Below are positions 23,017 through 33,858 of a DNA stretch of 64,000 nt, one piece after another (within the stretch, counting starts at the first letter, position 1; every line of letters starts with the position of its first letter). The notes under the pieces were generated by a model. The model was given only the letters and a program-made list of their open reading frames with translations, did no database searches and was not told the origin of the DNA. Position numbers and translations under genes: made by a program. This DNA is from Sclerotinia nivalis (Eukaryota; Ascomycota; Leotiomycetes; Helotiales; Sclerotiniaceae). Where the stretch lies: positions 496,001-560,000 of the forward strand of contig JAPEIS010000012.1 in NCBI GenBank assembly GCA_029531795.1, in the 5' to 3' direction.

Positions 23017-25134
23017 TTACTCGAGACAGATACGCTGCCGTATATATTCTTGACCAAAAGAAAGTCCATCTTTGATGTTTGAAGGCAACATTTCCTTACC
23101 AATTGAGGCGCCCTCGATGTTGACGAATTTGCGCTCCCAGAAGTCATTCACCTTTATGCACCCAATCCTTGTGAAGCTTTGATCGCCTTTCCGGAGAACT
23201 ATTATGCTGCGAATACTGAAAGAACCCTTCTCACTTGAGGGCTGCACGGTAACAAGAAGACCAAATGTCTGATCTTCAACCTCAGGCTTAATATCCAACG
23301 TTGAGCGAATTACGGCAAATATCCCTGGGAAAACCTCAAACAAGCCATGGTGGTGCGAGGTCCTGACATCCAGGTTGGGAAACTCGCCAGTATTCGGTAG
23401 TTGCTTTGTTCCGTCGATAATACTTTGTGTTTGTTCTTGAGTGGCGAACTTGAGTGTTACTGTTGCGCCCGTCACATACAGACGCTTTGTTTTCTGGTCG
23501 CAGAAATCAGTCAACTTGTCTGGAATCTCGACAGATATCGGTGCAAATGTTGAGTCGGTGGAACTATACCGACTGGTAAAGGGTTTATCCCCGAACTCGA
23601 TACCTCCCTCCCATCCAGACCATGACCAGGTAGGGAAATCTGGTCTTCGTCGTTTGGGTGGTATTGGATGATACCAATCCAGCATTGGGGCGCCTTCTCT
23701 GAGAGGCAACCCCCAGATGTGACTCGGCAGGGAAACACTGCGCGAAGCCGAGCTCAACACTGACGGTACTTCAGAGCATGGAGAGACCAATGCTGCTTTC
23801 TGTCGTTCATACTCCGCAAAGACACCAAGGAAGGCATCGAGGGAATCTTGGGGGTAGGATAGCTGTCGCTGGGTGTACTGAACAATCCGGACTTGGAGCT
23901 GATGATACTCTGTCTTCTTGGTTGCAAACAGTGTCGGTAGAAGATTCCTATCGTTCATGAATGCTGCTGTATCCGGGGGGATAAGCTGCTGCACAGATTC
24001 ATCAACGTATCTGCCCCTACAGTGATATAGCACTCCTCTGTCAGTGAAAACAAGACACCGTGTCGATAGTAAGCCCTCTTGATACGTCCAGCCTCTCTGT
24101 GCCCAGGTGGACGCCCGGGCAGAGTCAAGTATAGACGGTAGCTCTAGAAAGGTGCATCCACCGACTTGAGTCTCCATTTGGGCTATACGAGGAACAGTGC
24201 TTATCCCAGGCAATCCATCGGCAGCCGTCTTTCCAGCGGCCGCAATGATGGTTATATAAGCCATAGCATAAATTTCATCCATGCGACGAATCAGTCGGTG
24301 TTTCTCTGAGTCCTGTGGAATGCAATATATTGACACTTTAGCGTTTTTTGAACCACGAAGGTTTAGTCGGTAACTTACGTATTTGTCAACCCAAAGAAAC
24401 CTCAGACCTAACTTCACGGTAACCTTAATGGCGTCCTTGATCACAGCTGCGACTTCGGTGCTAGTGGCGTGCGCACCTCCCCAAACGTAAGACAAGGCGG
24501 CGTACTGACATGATTTGGGCGCAGAAACGAGCGAAAGAGTCGGAGAATCAGCCAGACAGTCAATGACGAGAAGTCCAGGCACAAATAGTGAATGTGCACT
24601 GAGGCAGCTCGCATGCTGTTGGCAACATTCCGAGATGGCGTTTCGTACCCAAATAAAATCCTCGGTGAAAAGTGGGATTTTAAAGGGTGCAGGGTCTTTT
24701 CCGGGACCAAACAACGCAATATACCGCCCACCCTGCCCATAACCCGATCCCCAGCCAGTTTCATTGTCGAAGCGTTGCCAATTGCCGATTTGTAAAAGTG
24801 CAAGACTGCCTTGACGGCATGCCGGGGGATGAAGCTGCACTTGGCTTTCAAGGGTCGTGACTTCAAGGTGGCGGACGTAGAATTCGCCATTCCACCATTC
24901 CTCGTCGCCGTCCTCATCTTTAATGATGGAAAGAATCTGACAACTTCTACACTTTGAAGATTTCAGCTGCTTGTGACTCTTTTCCATAGTCCGAACGAAT
25001 CGCCCTAAGGGATGACTGTCATCGTTGTAATAAGGTCGTTCACTGGTAAATGCTGGGTCCAGCGGTCGCTCAACGAGATCTTTCCAATCCACCCGTCGAC
25101 AGACCGAACATAGCGAATCGTCTTCGAAAGACAT
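23017..25134 (-). CDS. HET-domain (heterokaryon incompatibility) protein, possible splice defect
   Basis: A 705-residue open frame. The HET domain (PF06985) is clear. It has the opening motif YAALSYVWGG at about residue 213, LRFLWVDKY, then CIPQD...RRMDEIYAMAYITIIAAAG, GLPGIS and finally TWAQRGWTYQEGLLSTRCLVF. The N-terminus has a paired Cys motif (CSVCRRVDW; KCRSCQIL) as in many fungal HET proteins. The C-terminal 300 residues form the usual variable region. The family acts in non-self recognition and cell death after hyphal fusion. One oddity: between WVDKY and CIPQD, normally contiguous, there is an extra 18-residue in-frame segment starting exactly at a GTAAGT donor. It has no AG acceptor at the required position. 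The annotated frame assumes that segment is translated. Confidence 0.85.
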   Translation of the reverse strand: MSFEDDSLCSVCRRVDWKDLVERPLDPAFTSERPYYNDDSHPLGRFVRTMEKSHKQLKSSKCRSCQILSIIKDEDGDEEWWNGEFYVRHLEVTTLESQVQLHPPACRQGSLALLQIGNWQRFDNETGWGSGYGQGGRYIALFGPGKDPAPFKIPLFTEDFIWVRNAISECCQQHASCLSAHSLFVPGLLVIDCLADSPTLSLVSAPKSCQYAALSYVWGGAHATSTEVAAVIKDAIKVTVKLGLRFLWVDKYVSYRLNLRGSKNAKVSIYCIPQDSEKHRLIRRMDEIYAMAYITIIAAAGKTAADGLPGISTVPRIAQMETQVGGCTFLELPSILDSARASTWAQRGWTYQEGLLSTRCLVFTDRGVLYHCRGRYVDESVQQLIPPDTAAFMNDRNLLPTLFATKKTEYHQLQVRIVQYTQRQLSYPQDSLDAFLGVFAEYERQKAALVSPCSEVPSVLSSASRSVSLPSHIWGLPLREGAPMLDWYHPIPPKRRRPDFPTWSWSGWEGGIEFGDKPFTSRYSSTDSTFAPISVEIPDKLTDFCDQKTKRLYVTGATVTLKFATQEQTQSIIDGTKQLPNTGEFPNLDVRTSHHHGLFEVFPGIFAVIRSTLDIKPEVEDQTFGLLVTVQPSSEKGSFSIRSIIVLRKGDQSFTRIGCIKVNDFWERKFVNIEGASIGKEMLPSNIKDGLSFGQEYIRQRICLE

Positions 25135-26065
25135 AGCCCTAATCCTCGATGCCGTTTGATGGTTTCTTCTCTTTTTTCATCTGTCTTGCAATTAGGTCGA
25201 ATCAGGTGTATCAAGGTATAGCTTCTTATTTAGGCAAGAGAAGAATATACACAATAAGATAGATTGATTTTTAACAGGTTGCAGATGATGAATCTTTAGG
25301 AAGCTAGATGTGTTAAAGGGGGATCTTTGAGATGAAGAAATGTGGTGGATGTTTATGGCGCCTGAAATCTGTGTTGAATAACATTTTCAGCTTGTGGGGG
25401 GATGAAAGATGGCGTAATATCTTTACATCTATACCTATACCATTCTTGACTAGTCTCTCTGCATGCCTCAGCCATCAATCCCCCATATAGTTAGTGCCTC
25501 TCCTAGCACCTTCTTTCCTCCTTCGTAGAATATCATCGTATTACCAAAGGCTCCTACCTATGCCGTGATAGATCTAATCAATCAATCGATAGAGAAACAA
25601 AATATATAAATAAGAAACTCTATTATATACCATATGCCTTATATATTTGTATATCTAATAGAATCAAGACTTATAAAACCGAAAATACCAATTCCAAGTA
25701 TGAACCTTCTCATTCCTATAATCCTATCCCCATTTATCACCTAACCACCCACCAACCCACCATCCCCTCATTTAAACGAACTACCCTAAATCCAAATCTA
25801 ACTCCAAACTCCCCAATCCAATCCAATCGCGATCGTTGATATTCTAGCTATCTTATCTTGAACATTAATCCAGTCCAATTTATTCCATCCTATTAGATTC
25901 CAAAGTAAACTCCGCCATCCACCATCCATCCGTCCATCCATCCAACCCAACCACCACCACCCAACCTAGATAGAAAAGAAAAAATTCTATATCCTTGTTT
26001 ATGATCACCAAAATACCCAGCCCTACCCACCCCTTCTACGAAACCCCAACATGATTTATAAGAAC
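25135..26065. other. Intergenic region
   Basis: About 930 bp, AT-rich, with a CATCCATC/CCAACC-rich stretch near 25910-25970. It must include the promoter of the HET gene on its left and the 3' end of the NAP-family gene on its right. No gene or strong motif was seen. Confidence 0.5.
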
Positions 26066-27402
26066 TTAGGAAGATCTTTGTTTCTTAATCGGTCTCTCTG
26101 CTTCATTTAATTCGTCTTCTTCATCGTCATCTGATTCAAAATCCGCATCTGATAGTGCGTCCTGTTCTTGTGCTGCAGCTATTTGATAGATGTTAGTAAT
26201 ATTTCCAAATACTTGGTTGTTAAAGGAGGTGGAATTGCTAGGGATGTCAAGGGGTAAACCAACTAAAATATTTGATAGCACCAGGCCATAAATCTTCCGT
26301 AATAGCAATGGCAAGATCATCTCCATCAGGGAAAATTTCTAAAGTCATTCCTAACTCTTCATCATCTTCCTCATCATCATCATCATCTTCTGGTTCTGTA
26401 ACTTTCTTCCCTTTCTTCCTGGCTTCTCTCTTTGTTAATTCTCTAGCATTTGCTTCTTTACTTTCTTCCTCATTAATTCTTCGACCAATAAATCCGAACC
26501 ATGCGAAGAAACTTAAACCTCCCATACTTGTATTTGCCATTCTTTTTTCGAGAGCTTTTTGTTGCGGTGTCATATCCTTTGCTTTCTTTTCATCGTCTCC
26601 TCCGCTGGATTTACTCTTCTGTTCCTCATCCCAAGTATCACAAACCAGATCCAGTAAACCTCCTGTTAAATCCTTTCCCTTTTTCCAATGAATTCTAACT
26701 GGTTCACTAACCAATCCACACCATCCACCCAGACTCTTTCTATACCAAAACTTCTTGATCAATTTCTCATCTTCGAAATATTCATTGGAAGAGAATGTCC
26801 ATGTAATTGATACAGATCTTGGATCTCCTCCAGCAGCGGTTGTTGAATCTTCTAGTTCGAAATGTGATACGTGAAGGGAAGTGAGTGATGAAAGTAAAAG
26901 TGCGGAATCGGATGGTTGAATATATTGATCTATATCAGGAGGAGCTTGTTCGAGTACAAGAGCCCAAAAGTTTGGAATTTGTGAAATAGTTTTATTGCGA
27001 CGAATGTAAAGAGGTTGAGTAAGGGATACTTGTTGACGAACTGGGATAGAGTTAGTTGAATGAAATTGATCCCCATGAAACCATGAATAGGATATTCGCA
27101 GATCTTAAGAATATACCAAACATGAAGTCAATGTATACATGTACATGCATGGAATGTCGTACGAAAAGATGGATCTGATCTGATATGATTACAGAAAAGT
27201 CGTGGCGCATTTAACCCCTCCAACACAACCAAATAATCAAACCTCCAACGTCATAGAAAAGAAAAAGAAAACATCACATACTAATTTCCGTTTCAACATC
27301 ATCAAATTCCCTCTCAATTTCTGCCAAATCCTCATAGGAAACAGGAGTATCTTCTAAAGCTGCTGCCATAGCTGCGGTTGTGAATGCGAAGGTTTGGCGC
27401 AT
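26066..27402 (-). CDS. NAP/SET-family histone chaperone (Vps75-like)
   Basis: Predicted exons are 27402-27282, 27040-26264 and 26178-26066. Introns of 241 and 85 nt are GT..AG; the second has a clean ACTAAC branch point and TAG acceptor. Phases close to 336 residues. Exon 1 gives the start of the long dimerisation helix (YEDLAEIEREFDDVETEI). Exon 2 gives the NAP fold: IRRNKTISQIPNFWALVLEQ, the SITWTFSSNEYFED strand and the late helix-rich EDLWPGAIKYF. Exon 3 is a short acidic tail ending in a basic PIKKQR, a likely nuclear signal. A Glu/Asp run (EPEDDDDDEEDDEE) is typical of histone chaperones. Size and tail favour the SET/Vps75 branch over Nap1. An in-frame ATG at 27369 (MAAALEDTPVSYEDL) is an equally good start. 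Confidence 0.88.
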
Positions 27403-28984
27403 AGCCCAAGCTATGATATATGAAGGAGGATTTCGCGTTGTGGAAAGAAGAGGGCTGTGGTGGTCACTTTTTTTTTTTTAATGAAAATTAATGAGAGAAA
27501 CAAGAAGAGAATGTCACTGCTGTGATTGTAGAAGATGATTGAATTCCTTGGCAAAGAATAGAATTGAATGTCACCGGAATTCGTAGAGTGGTTGTAAAGG
27601 ATTCTCGGGGCCGAAATTTAATTCGGTGGAGTTTGAAGTTTTTGGAAGTGAAGCTTTTGAATGATTTATGATGGAAATAGAAAGATTTAAGTTAAGGCAA
27701 GAAGGTATTTGTAAGAAGTGAAATGTAATGGAGAAAAGGGTAGAAGAAGAAGTAGTGAATGATTATCCGACTGAATGTCTATGAGATTTGATGACATTGT
27801 CGACGGAGGGAAGAAGATATATTTATGATTACGAAGATAGATATACTCTGTGAAAAAAGAGCAATGGAATTATAGTTTCTGAAGTTGAAGTTGTCCGTAA
27901 TAAATTTGTTGGATCCGTTTGTTCTCTGATCTGATTCTCGATAAGTAGGTGTGGGTATGTGGGAATGTGGGCATGTGGGTATGTGGGTATGTGGGTATGT
28001 GGCTGCGTACAAACGTACAAAGGCTTCAATATCAAAAAGTCTTGGTACGGATGAATAGAGCCCGTTCAATTCACTTCATTCCTAGCATTTAGTTATGCAC
28101 TTGCCTACTTTGATCTGCTCTGTACAAAATACCAAAGTAACATGATACTACCTTGATGTTTTTTTTGGAGGGTTTATTTTGGAAAAACCCCCCTTCCCCC
28201 TTCCCCCTTCCCCCCTTACCTAATTTTCCCGTCTTGACGGATATTTTTACATCCGTGAATCGTGAATCACGTTGAACTCATTTTTGGTGTAATTACCTAC
28301 CTAGTACTTGTTACATACCAAAAAAAAAAACGGGTACACTAGGTAGATGATTAAGTTTTGAGGTTTTCAAATATAGAAATCAAAAATTCCTTAATTCTTA
28401 TTGGTCAATTACGTTATAGTTTGCCATTCATGAAATATGATTGAATGTTCAAAAATGGAGGTGGATATTTCCGAAGATTATTCATGTAAGCACAATTAAT
28501 TTTTACCATCTTCAGACTCACTCACTACATGATCAAATAAATTATAGACCACAACGACAAACAATATTGTCTGAATATCTCATCTCATCATCTATCATTT
28601 TTGCACACTATGGACATTTCAAGATATTAGTTTACCATCTGTTAGTAAACCTTAGCTTTCTTCCTTAGCTCATTTTCATTCAAACTAAAATGGTCAAGCT
28701 AATGGTTTTTAAGAACTTTTTCATCACAAGAACACAACATTTGACTGTTCCAGTTAATAAAGATCAACATTGAAGGAGAAGAATTTACTCAATTATACTG
28801 AAGAGGCTCTTCTTTTCGTACTCTCGAGGACATTATTTTAGTCTAGTCTAATATCCTTCGTTGCCAAGCTGTCTTTCATTCATTCCGTCGCCTAGGTACA
28901 AAACACAAATCCTTTGAAAATAATTCTCCTAGCGATCCCTTTCTCCTAATTCGCTACCGAGAGTTTTCATTCAAAGCACGCGCC
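27403..28984. other. Divergent intergenic region with short repeats
   Basis: About 1.6 kb between the divergently transcribed NAP-family and asparaginase genes, so it should contain both promoters. It includes an 8-bp TGTGGGTA-type tandem repeat (27949-28002) and a C-rich CCCCCTT repeat (28187-28217). No gene is supported; the tandem repeat creates false His/Thr/Pro-rich frames. Confidence 0.5.
27949..28002. repeat. 8-bp TGTGGGTA tandem repeat
   Basis: About six to seven units of TGTGGGTA with single-base variants (TGTGGGAA, TGTGGGCA). It is G-rich on the plus strand, but the unit is not the usual TTAGGG fungal telomere repeat. Confidence 0.85.
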
Positions 28985-31676
28985 ATGGCGACACAATCAT
29001 ATCCCGAAGGTCGTGTCCTCATCATTATGACAGGAGGTACCATCTGTATGAAATCTTCTCCGGAAGGTTTAATTCCAGCAAGAGGCTTTCTCAAGGAAGG
29101 CATGGCCACTAGACCATCATTCAACGATGGATCAAATCCAGGTGAGAATGTTTCATTTTCCTACTACTACCCTCTTACCCTCTTACCCTTTATTGCAATT
29201 CTTCCCAGTTCAGACATTGAAAAGCTTTGTAAGAGTAGTATCCTACATTGACATTTCCTCCCACTGATGGGCATCTTTCAATGGTCGAGTTTAGCTTAGA
29301 CATTGAAATGCTCTATGGAAAGAGTATTACTGCCATAATACTTCTTCTCATGGGTACTTTCAATTGTCAAGTGTAATCTAGACTCCAAACATTCAATCTG
29401 TAAGAGAGATATTTTTACAGTGACTATCGGTGCACCTCACAGGTACTTTCAACTATCAAGTGAGACATTGAAGTGCTATGTGAGAGGAATATCATAGTTC
29501 CAGACCTTCTGTTTTTTTTTATAGAATGATGAAATTTCACAACGTGGAGAGCTGGAAATCTGCAATGACGTCCAATGTGTTCAAATTTGAACACCAAAAA
29601 ATATATATACACCGATATGACGAAGGTCGTGTAAGGTCGCGAGGAAGTATTCGTTGGGTGTGACATATTTGAAGATCTCAAGGGACTTTTCTGTGTAAGC
29701 AATCGCGTCTCCAAGTTACACTGAATGGCTCTAATGAGTCTCTTTACACAAATTCATCTCGGAACATATCAATGGGGGTCTTCCAGTGACATCCCCTTCA
29801 AATATCATTGAATAAGCTAAATTAAGATATATCACATGTAATTCGTCGTTGTTCATTGCATTGCATTATCTCCGCTTTCAATATACCTTACTTTTTTTCC
29901 GAGGAAATAAATCACAGCATACACAATATGTTTTTCGGAGAATTATTTAATGACTAACTTGTATTCAGATCCAATGCCAGTTATGATCACAAACACAACA
30001 AAAGAATATTTACCCAGTTTACGTACTCCCCCGAGCACGTATTCTCGACATGTTCGTTATACCTTGTACGAATTTCCTGTCTTACTAGATTCATCATCGA
30101 TATCTTCAAATGGTTGGACACAAATAGCTACCACGATTGAGAGAAATTATCATTTATTCGATGGTTTCGTCGTTCTTCATGGTACAGATAGTCTGGCATA
30201 CACGAGTTCAGCTTTATCTTTCATGTTGTCTCATCTTGGAAAACCGGTTATTCTCACTGGGTCTCAAGCTTCAATATTTGCTCTTCAATCTGATGCCGTG
30301 GATAACCTTCTTGGATCATTAATCATCGCCGGAACTTTTATGATCCCTGAAGTATGCCTTTTCTTCCATCATAATTTATTCCGTGGAAATCGCACAACTA
30401 AAATTTCGGCAACTTCCTTTGATGCCTTTGCTTCACCAAATTGTGAACCTTTAGCAAAAGTGACTGCTTTAGGAGCAACAGTCAATTGGAATCTCGTTCG
30501 TCGCCCACGATCGATCGCCAAGTTCGGAGTACAATTAAATCTTGATACTTCTCATGTAGCATGCCTTCGTATCTTCCCTGGTATCAAACCAGAAATGATC
30601 GATGCGGTCCTCCGAATTCCAAATCTTAGAGGCCTCATCCTCGAAACTTTCGGAGCTGGTAATGCACCAAGTGGAGATGATGGAAGCATGATCAAGATCA
30701 TGAAAGAAGCTTGTGAAAGAGGTGTCATCATAGTCAACGTATCACAATGTCATTCTGGCTCGGTATCTCCTCTTTACGCACCAGCCACCATTCTCGGTCG
30801 AGCAGGTGTAGTTTTTGGTCACGATCTTACAACCGAAGCCGCACTCACAAAACTCTCTTTCCTTCTGGCTCTTCCAGATCTATCATACAACGATATTACA
30901 ATGCAAATGCAATGTTCCATTCGAGGAGAAATGACTGAGGAAGCTGGTACGGCTTTTTCTCATCCGCCAACTGATCAAGTCTCTATCACGGCTCAACAAC
31001 ATGCTTTTACGGGATTGGGTTACGCAATTGAAAAGGGTGACACAAAAGCCATTGTCAATATTCTTGACCATGATCGTGCCGGACTCCTTCAAGCAACTGA
31101 TTATGTCGGAAATACCGCCTTACATTTGGGAGCAGTGGGTCCTTCGGTGGATGTTTTAAGAGAAGTAGGTAGTGCCTCTGCTTAATATTTCTCTTCTTCT
31201 CCTGTGACTTTTCTAGGTTTTCAATAATCTGGATTGTAGTCGGATGATGAAAGGCTTTTGATTCTTTCATATGATTATATATTGGAATCTTTTGAAAGAT
31301 TCGAATCTTCAGAATTCCCCAAATCAATTGAAAGATTTCAATCAAAATCTTCCACATGCAAATCCGCCAGTCCGGAAAATTAGACACGCCAATATTTTCC
31401 CACGAGCCTTCCTCCTGTATCTTTGCGGAGCTCATCTCATCATCACATCTCCTCACCTCATCTCTCAACAAATTTTTGACTTCAAGAATTTTGAGTTTGA
31501 AAACCCTCACTAACAAATCTCCAAACAAATAGTTGTTAAACAGAGGTGCAAGTGTACACGCACGCAATAAAGCGGGAAATACACCGTTGTTTTTGGCGAG
31601 GAAGGCGGGGGCTGATGAACATGTGAAGGTTTTGGAGGAGGCGGGTGGTCATTTGTGGGTTGAGGAGAGGATTTAG
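28985..31676 (+). CDS. Type I/II-fold L-asparaginase with C-terminal ankyrin segment
   Basis: Predicted exons are 28985-29141, 29969-31164 and 31533-31676, giving about 498 residues with consistent phases. Exon 1 encodes the first catalytic motif (VLIIMTGGTICMKSS; TGGT nucleophile loop). Exon 2 encodes the second motif (FVVLHGTDSLAYTSSALSFM; Thr-Asp pair), the later Lys-containing strand (TTKISATSFDAFASPN) and GLILETFGAGNAPS. These are the catalytic residues of bacterial-type asparaginases, which hydrolyse asparagine to aspartate and ammonia. The C-terminus has ankyrin helices (NTALHLGAVGPSVDVL; then RGASVHARNKAGNTPLFLA across the last intron), as in many fungal cytosolic asparaginases. No signal peptide is present. 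The third residue of HGTDT is Ser here, a mild change. Intron 1 is unusually long (827 nt) and full of repeats. Intron 2 is 368 nt. Confidence 0.9.
29212..29510. repeat. Intronic degenerate tandem repeat, about 83 bp x 3.6
   Basis: Units begin with AGACATTGAA-like words at 29212, 29298, 29380 and 29463, so the period is 82-86 bp. Shared blocks include AGACATTGAA(A/G)TGCT, (A)AGAG..AT and GGTACTTTCAA(T/C)T(G/A)TCAAGTG. Copies are roughly 70% alike by eye. The array sits wholly inside the first intron of the asparaginase gene. Confidence 0.75.
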
Positions 31677-32467
31677 ATTTTGTGGAGGTGATAGAGAGGG
31701 GAGGGAGGGGAAGGGTGGGAGTTGGGTGGGATCTGAGTGGGAAAATTTGGATAGATGGATGGATGGGTGGATGGAATGATCTCGGGCTTTCTTTTATAGA
31801 TAGAATGATAGAATGATAAAAAAATGAAAGTTTACCACGAATGTAATCTGTACTCTACAATCTTAAATATTCACAGTAAGATAAGATAGATTACTTACCT
31901 ATATGTAGAAATCTCAAATTTAAAATCATCAACCATAACATATCATGACTATGGGTGTTGAAGCTCTATCCGTGAGTATCAAGGGGAGACGCGATGCTTT
32001 GCCCCGGCCGCGCTGAACCATATTCCGCATTCATCACCCCTTGGGCAGCTTTTAATGAGCTGAAGAAGTACGCAATATCGCTAGCGGTATGAAATGGTAA
32101 ACATGGGTCGAAACAGACACTGAGCACGAAAAGCGAGAAACTGCGCGGGGAGATCGGTCTTACAGTCTTACAGCACAGTCGAGCTTGCCGTATAGGGTGA
32201 AATTTGTCCTTGATTGAGTGCCTTGAACGAATTCAGGTTTATGTTCGTCACATCCTTCGTCCAGCTCGAGCCTGTCACAAAGCCCTACCTTATCAAGCTT
32301 CCGAATGATACACTATTGAATTGATTATTTAAGAAAAGAAAACCTCGCTCCATACAGCTTTCAATAAACTTTCAATGCCACTTCTTAGGGCTCTCGCCAT
32401 GGCAAAAGACGACGTTGCTTATACCACCGTACCGTAAACAGGCACGATTACCACGAAAGCTCGAGGA
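31677..32467. other. Intergenic region
   Basis: About 790 bp after the asparaginase stop. It has a GGATGGATGG-type microsatellite near 31753-31775 and otherwise no recognisable element. It should include the original promoter of the broken UstYa-like gene. Confidence 0.5.
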
Positions 32468-33285
32468 ATGTATCCCAGCCAAACCGATGGGACGACAGAG
32501 TCAATCATTGTCCTTGGCTTGTTAACATTCATTCTTTCAATCATAGTCATGTTTCGAAACAAAGAAATCAACAGCTGGAACATGGATCAGCGGCTCAGTT
32601 ACGGTATTTGCAGCTCATTTTTCTTGAAGCTTGTGATAATCTCTCACACCCTGTGTTGCTGACAATCTGCTTCCTTAGACGCGCTTGATATGGATTCCGA
32701 AACATATGTTCAGAAACATTTGTGGTATTCAAAATACAGCTCCCCGCATGCAGCATATACGAAATCCGTGGATGAAGCATGGGACAAAATCGTACCGGCA
32801 CATGGCATCGTGGCGGTAGATAGTTCTTGGGCATCTGTCAAAAACTTGCCGGAGTCTCCCAAATGACCCGAGAAAAATGGTATATGTGATAGACGCCTAT
32901 CATCAATTACATTGTCTGGTGCGTCCAAGGAATGAATTCTTCCATTCGAGAAACTGGGCTGACCTTGCTACAGGTCATTGTGAGAAAGACTTCCTATGAG
33001 ATATTGCGAGGAGAAACTTCCTTCACATATCCAATGGGTCGCTCCAACCGTTGTTTTGATACTCTTCGGCAGTACATTCAGTGTACAACTGGGGACACGT
33101 TATTGTATTCATGGGGGCCGAACACAACTGATGACGAGCAGGAACGGCAATGTAGAGATTGGAATGTACTTCGAGACTGGGCTACTGAACATACTGCTTG
33201 TTATGAAGACAGCGAAGAATCGAGACTTCTCTTGGACCATTTCGGGCATTGTGGTGTTGCGAAGGCAGATGGATTGGATGTTTGA
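32468..33285 (+). pseudogene. UstYa-like (DUF3328) protein, frameshifted and missing a motif histidine
   Basis: Exon 1 (32468-32603) encodes an N-terminal membrane anchor (ESIIVLGLLTFILSIIVMF). A 75-nt GT..AG intron leads to exon 2 at 32679 (DMDSETYVQKHLWYSKYSSP). Its frame hits TGA at 32864. In the +1 frame, at 32883-32918, the hallmark HQLHC follows VIDAY, so one base has been gained or lost around 32850-32866. A further intron (32919-32973) is followed by VIVRKTSYEILRGE and RCFDTLRQYIQCTTGDTLLYS, ending at 33285. UstYa-type proteins oxidise or cyclise peptide and other secondary metabolites using two HxxHC motifs. Here the second has become SNRC, losing the final histidine. Both lesions point to loss of function. 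It sits directly before a broken FAD oxidase. Confidence 0.78.
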
Positions 33286-33858
33286 CAATGGAAAAATTGA
33301 CTGATGCACTGATGCACTGATGCAGTCCCCTCGATTTCTCTACTATAATCAGAACTAGTTTAAGACAGCGGTTGCGTTCTAGTGCTCAAGGCCACGCGAG
33401 CGGAGTTGAACCTAGGCATTAACGGCTTGTTTGACACACATGTTATTCTTTCTAAATGTGTCGCCATGTTAAAATGTGCATCTGCACTTGTGTACGCTTC
33501 CAATTCCGCGACTTATTTTCATATGGCATAATGAAGATAGCTGAAGTCGCATCCTACCGATCGTTTTAAGACAGCGTGCAGCCTTGCAGCCAGGGCATAT
33601 GCGTCCGGCGCCTAACGTAATTTCGCGTTACAGTGATTTCAACCATTCCTCATGTCTCAGACAAGTTTTGATCAGAACTATAACGCCTTGCCATGTTTTG
33701 TGGGCAAGAGCTTTTGTTGCTGCAAGAGATTCCGCTTGACGAAACGGTTTTAAACTGCACGCCGACTTCATCATTCTCGCTCACAATTCATCTAGTTTTA
33801 TACACTAATTTTATTCCTACTATCTCTTCCAACTTTGGCAAGAATAGAATTTCCCAAG
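33286..33858. other. Spacer between the two broken biosynthetic genes
   Basis: About 570 bp. The start contains a short TGATGCACTGATGCA repeat (33301-33324). No gene is supported. It presumably held the promoter of the FAD oxidase. Confidence 0.5.
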
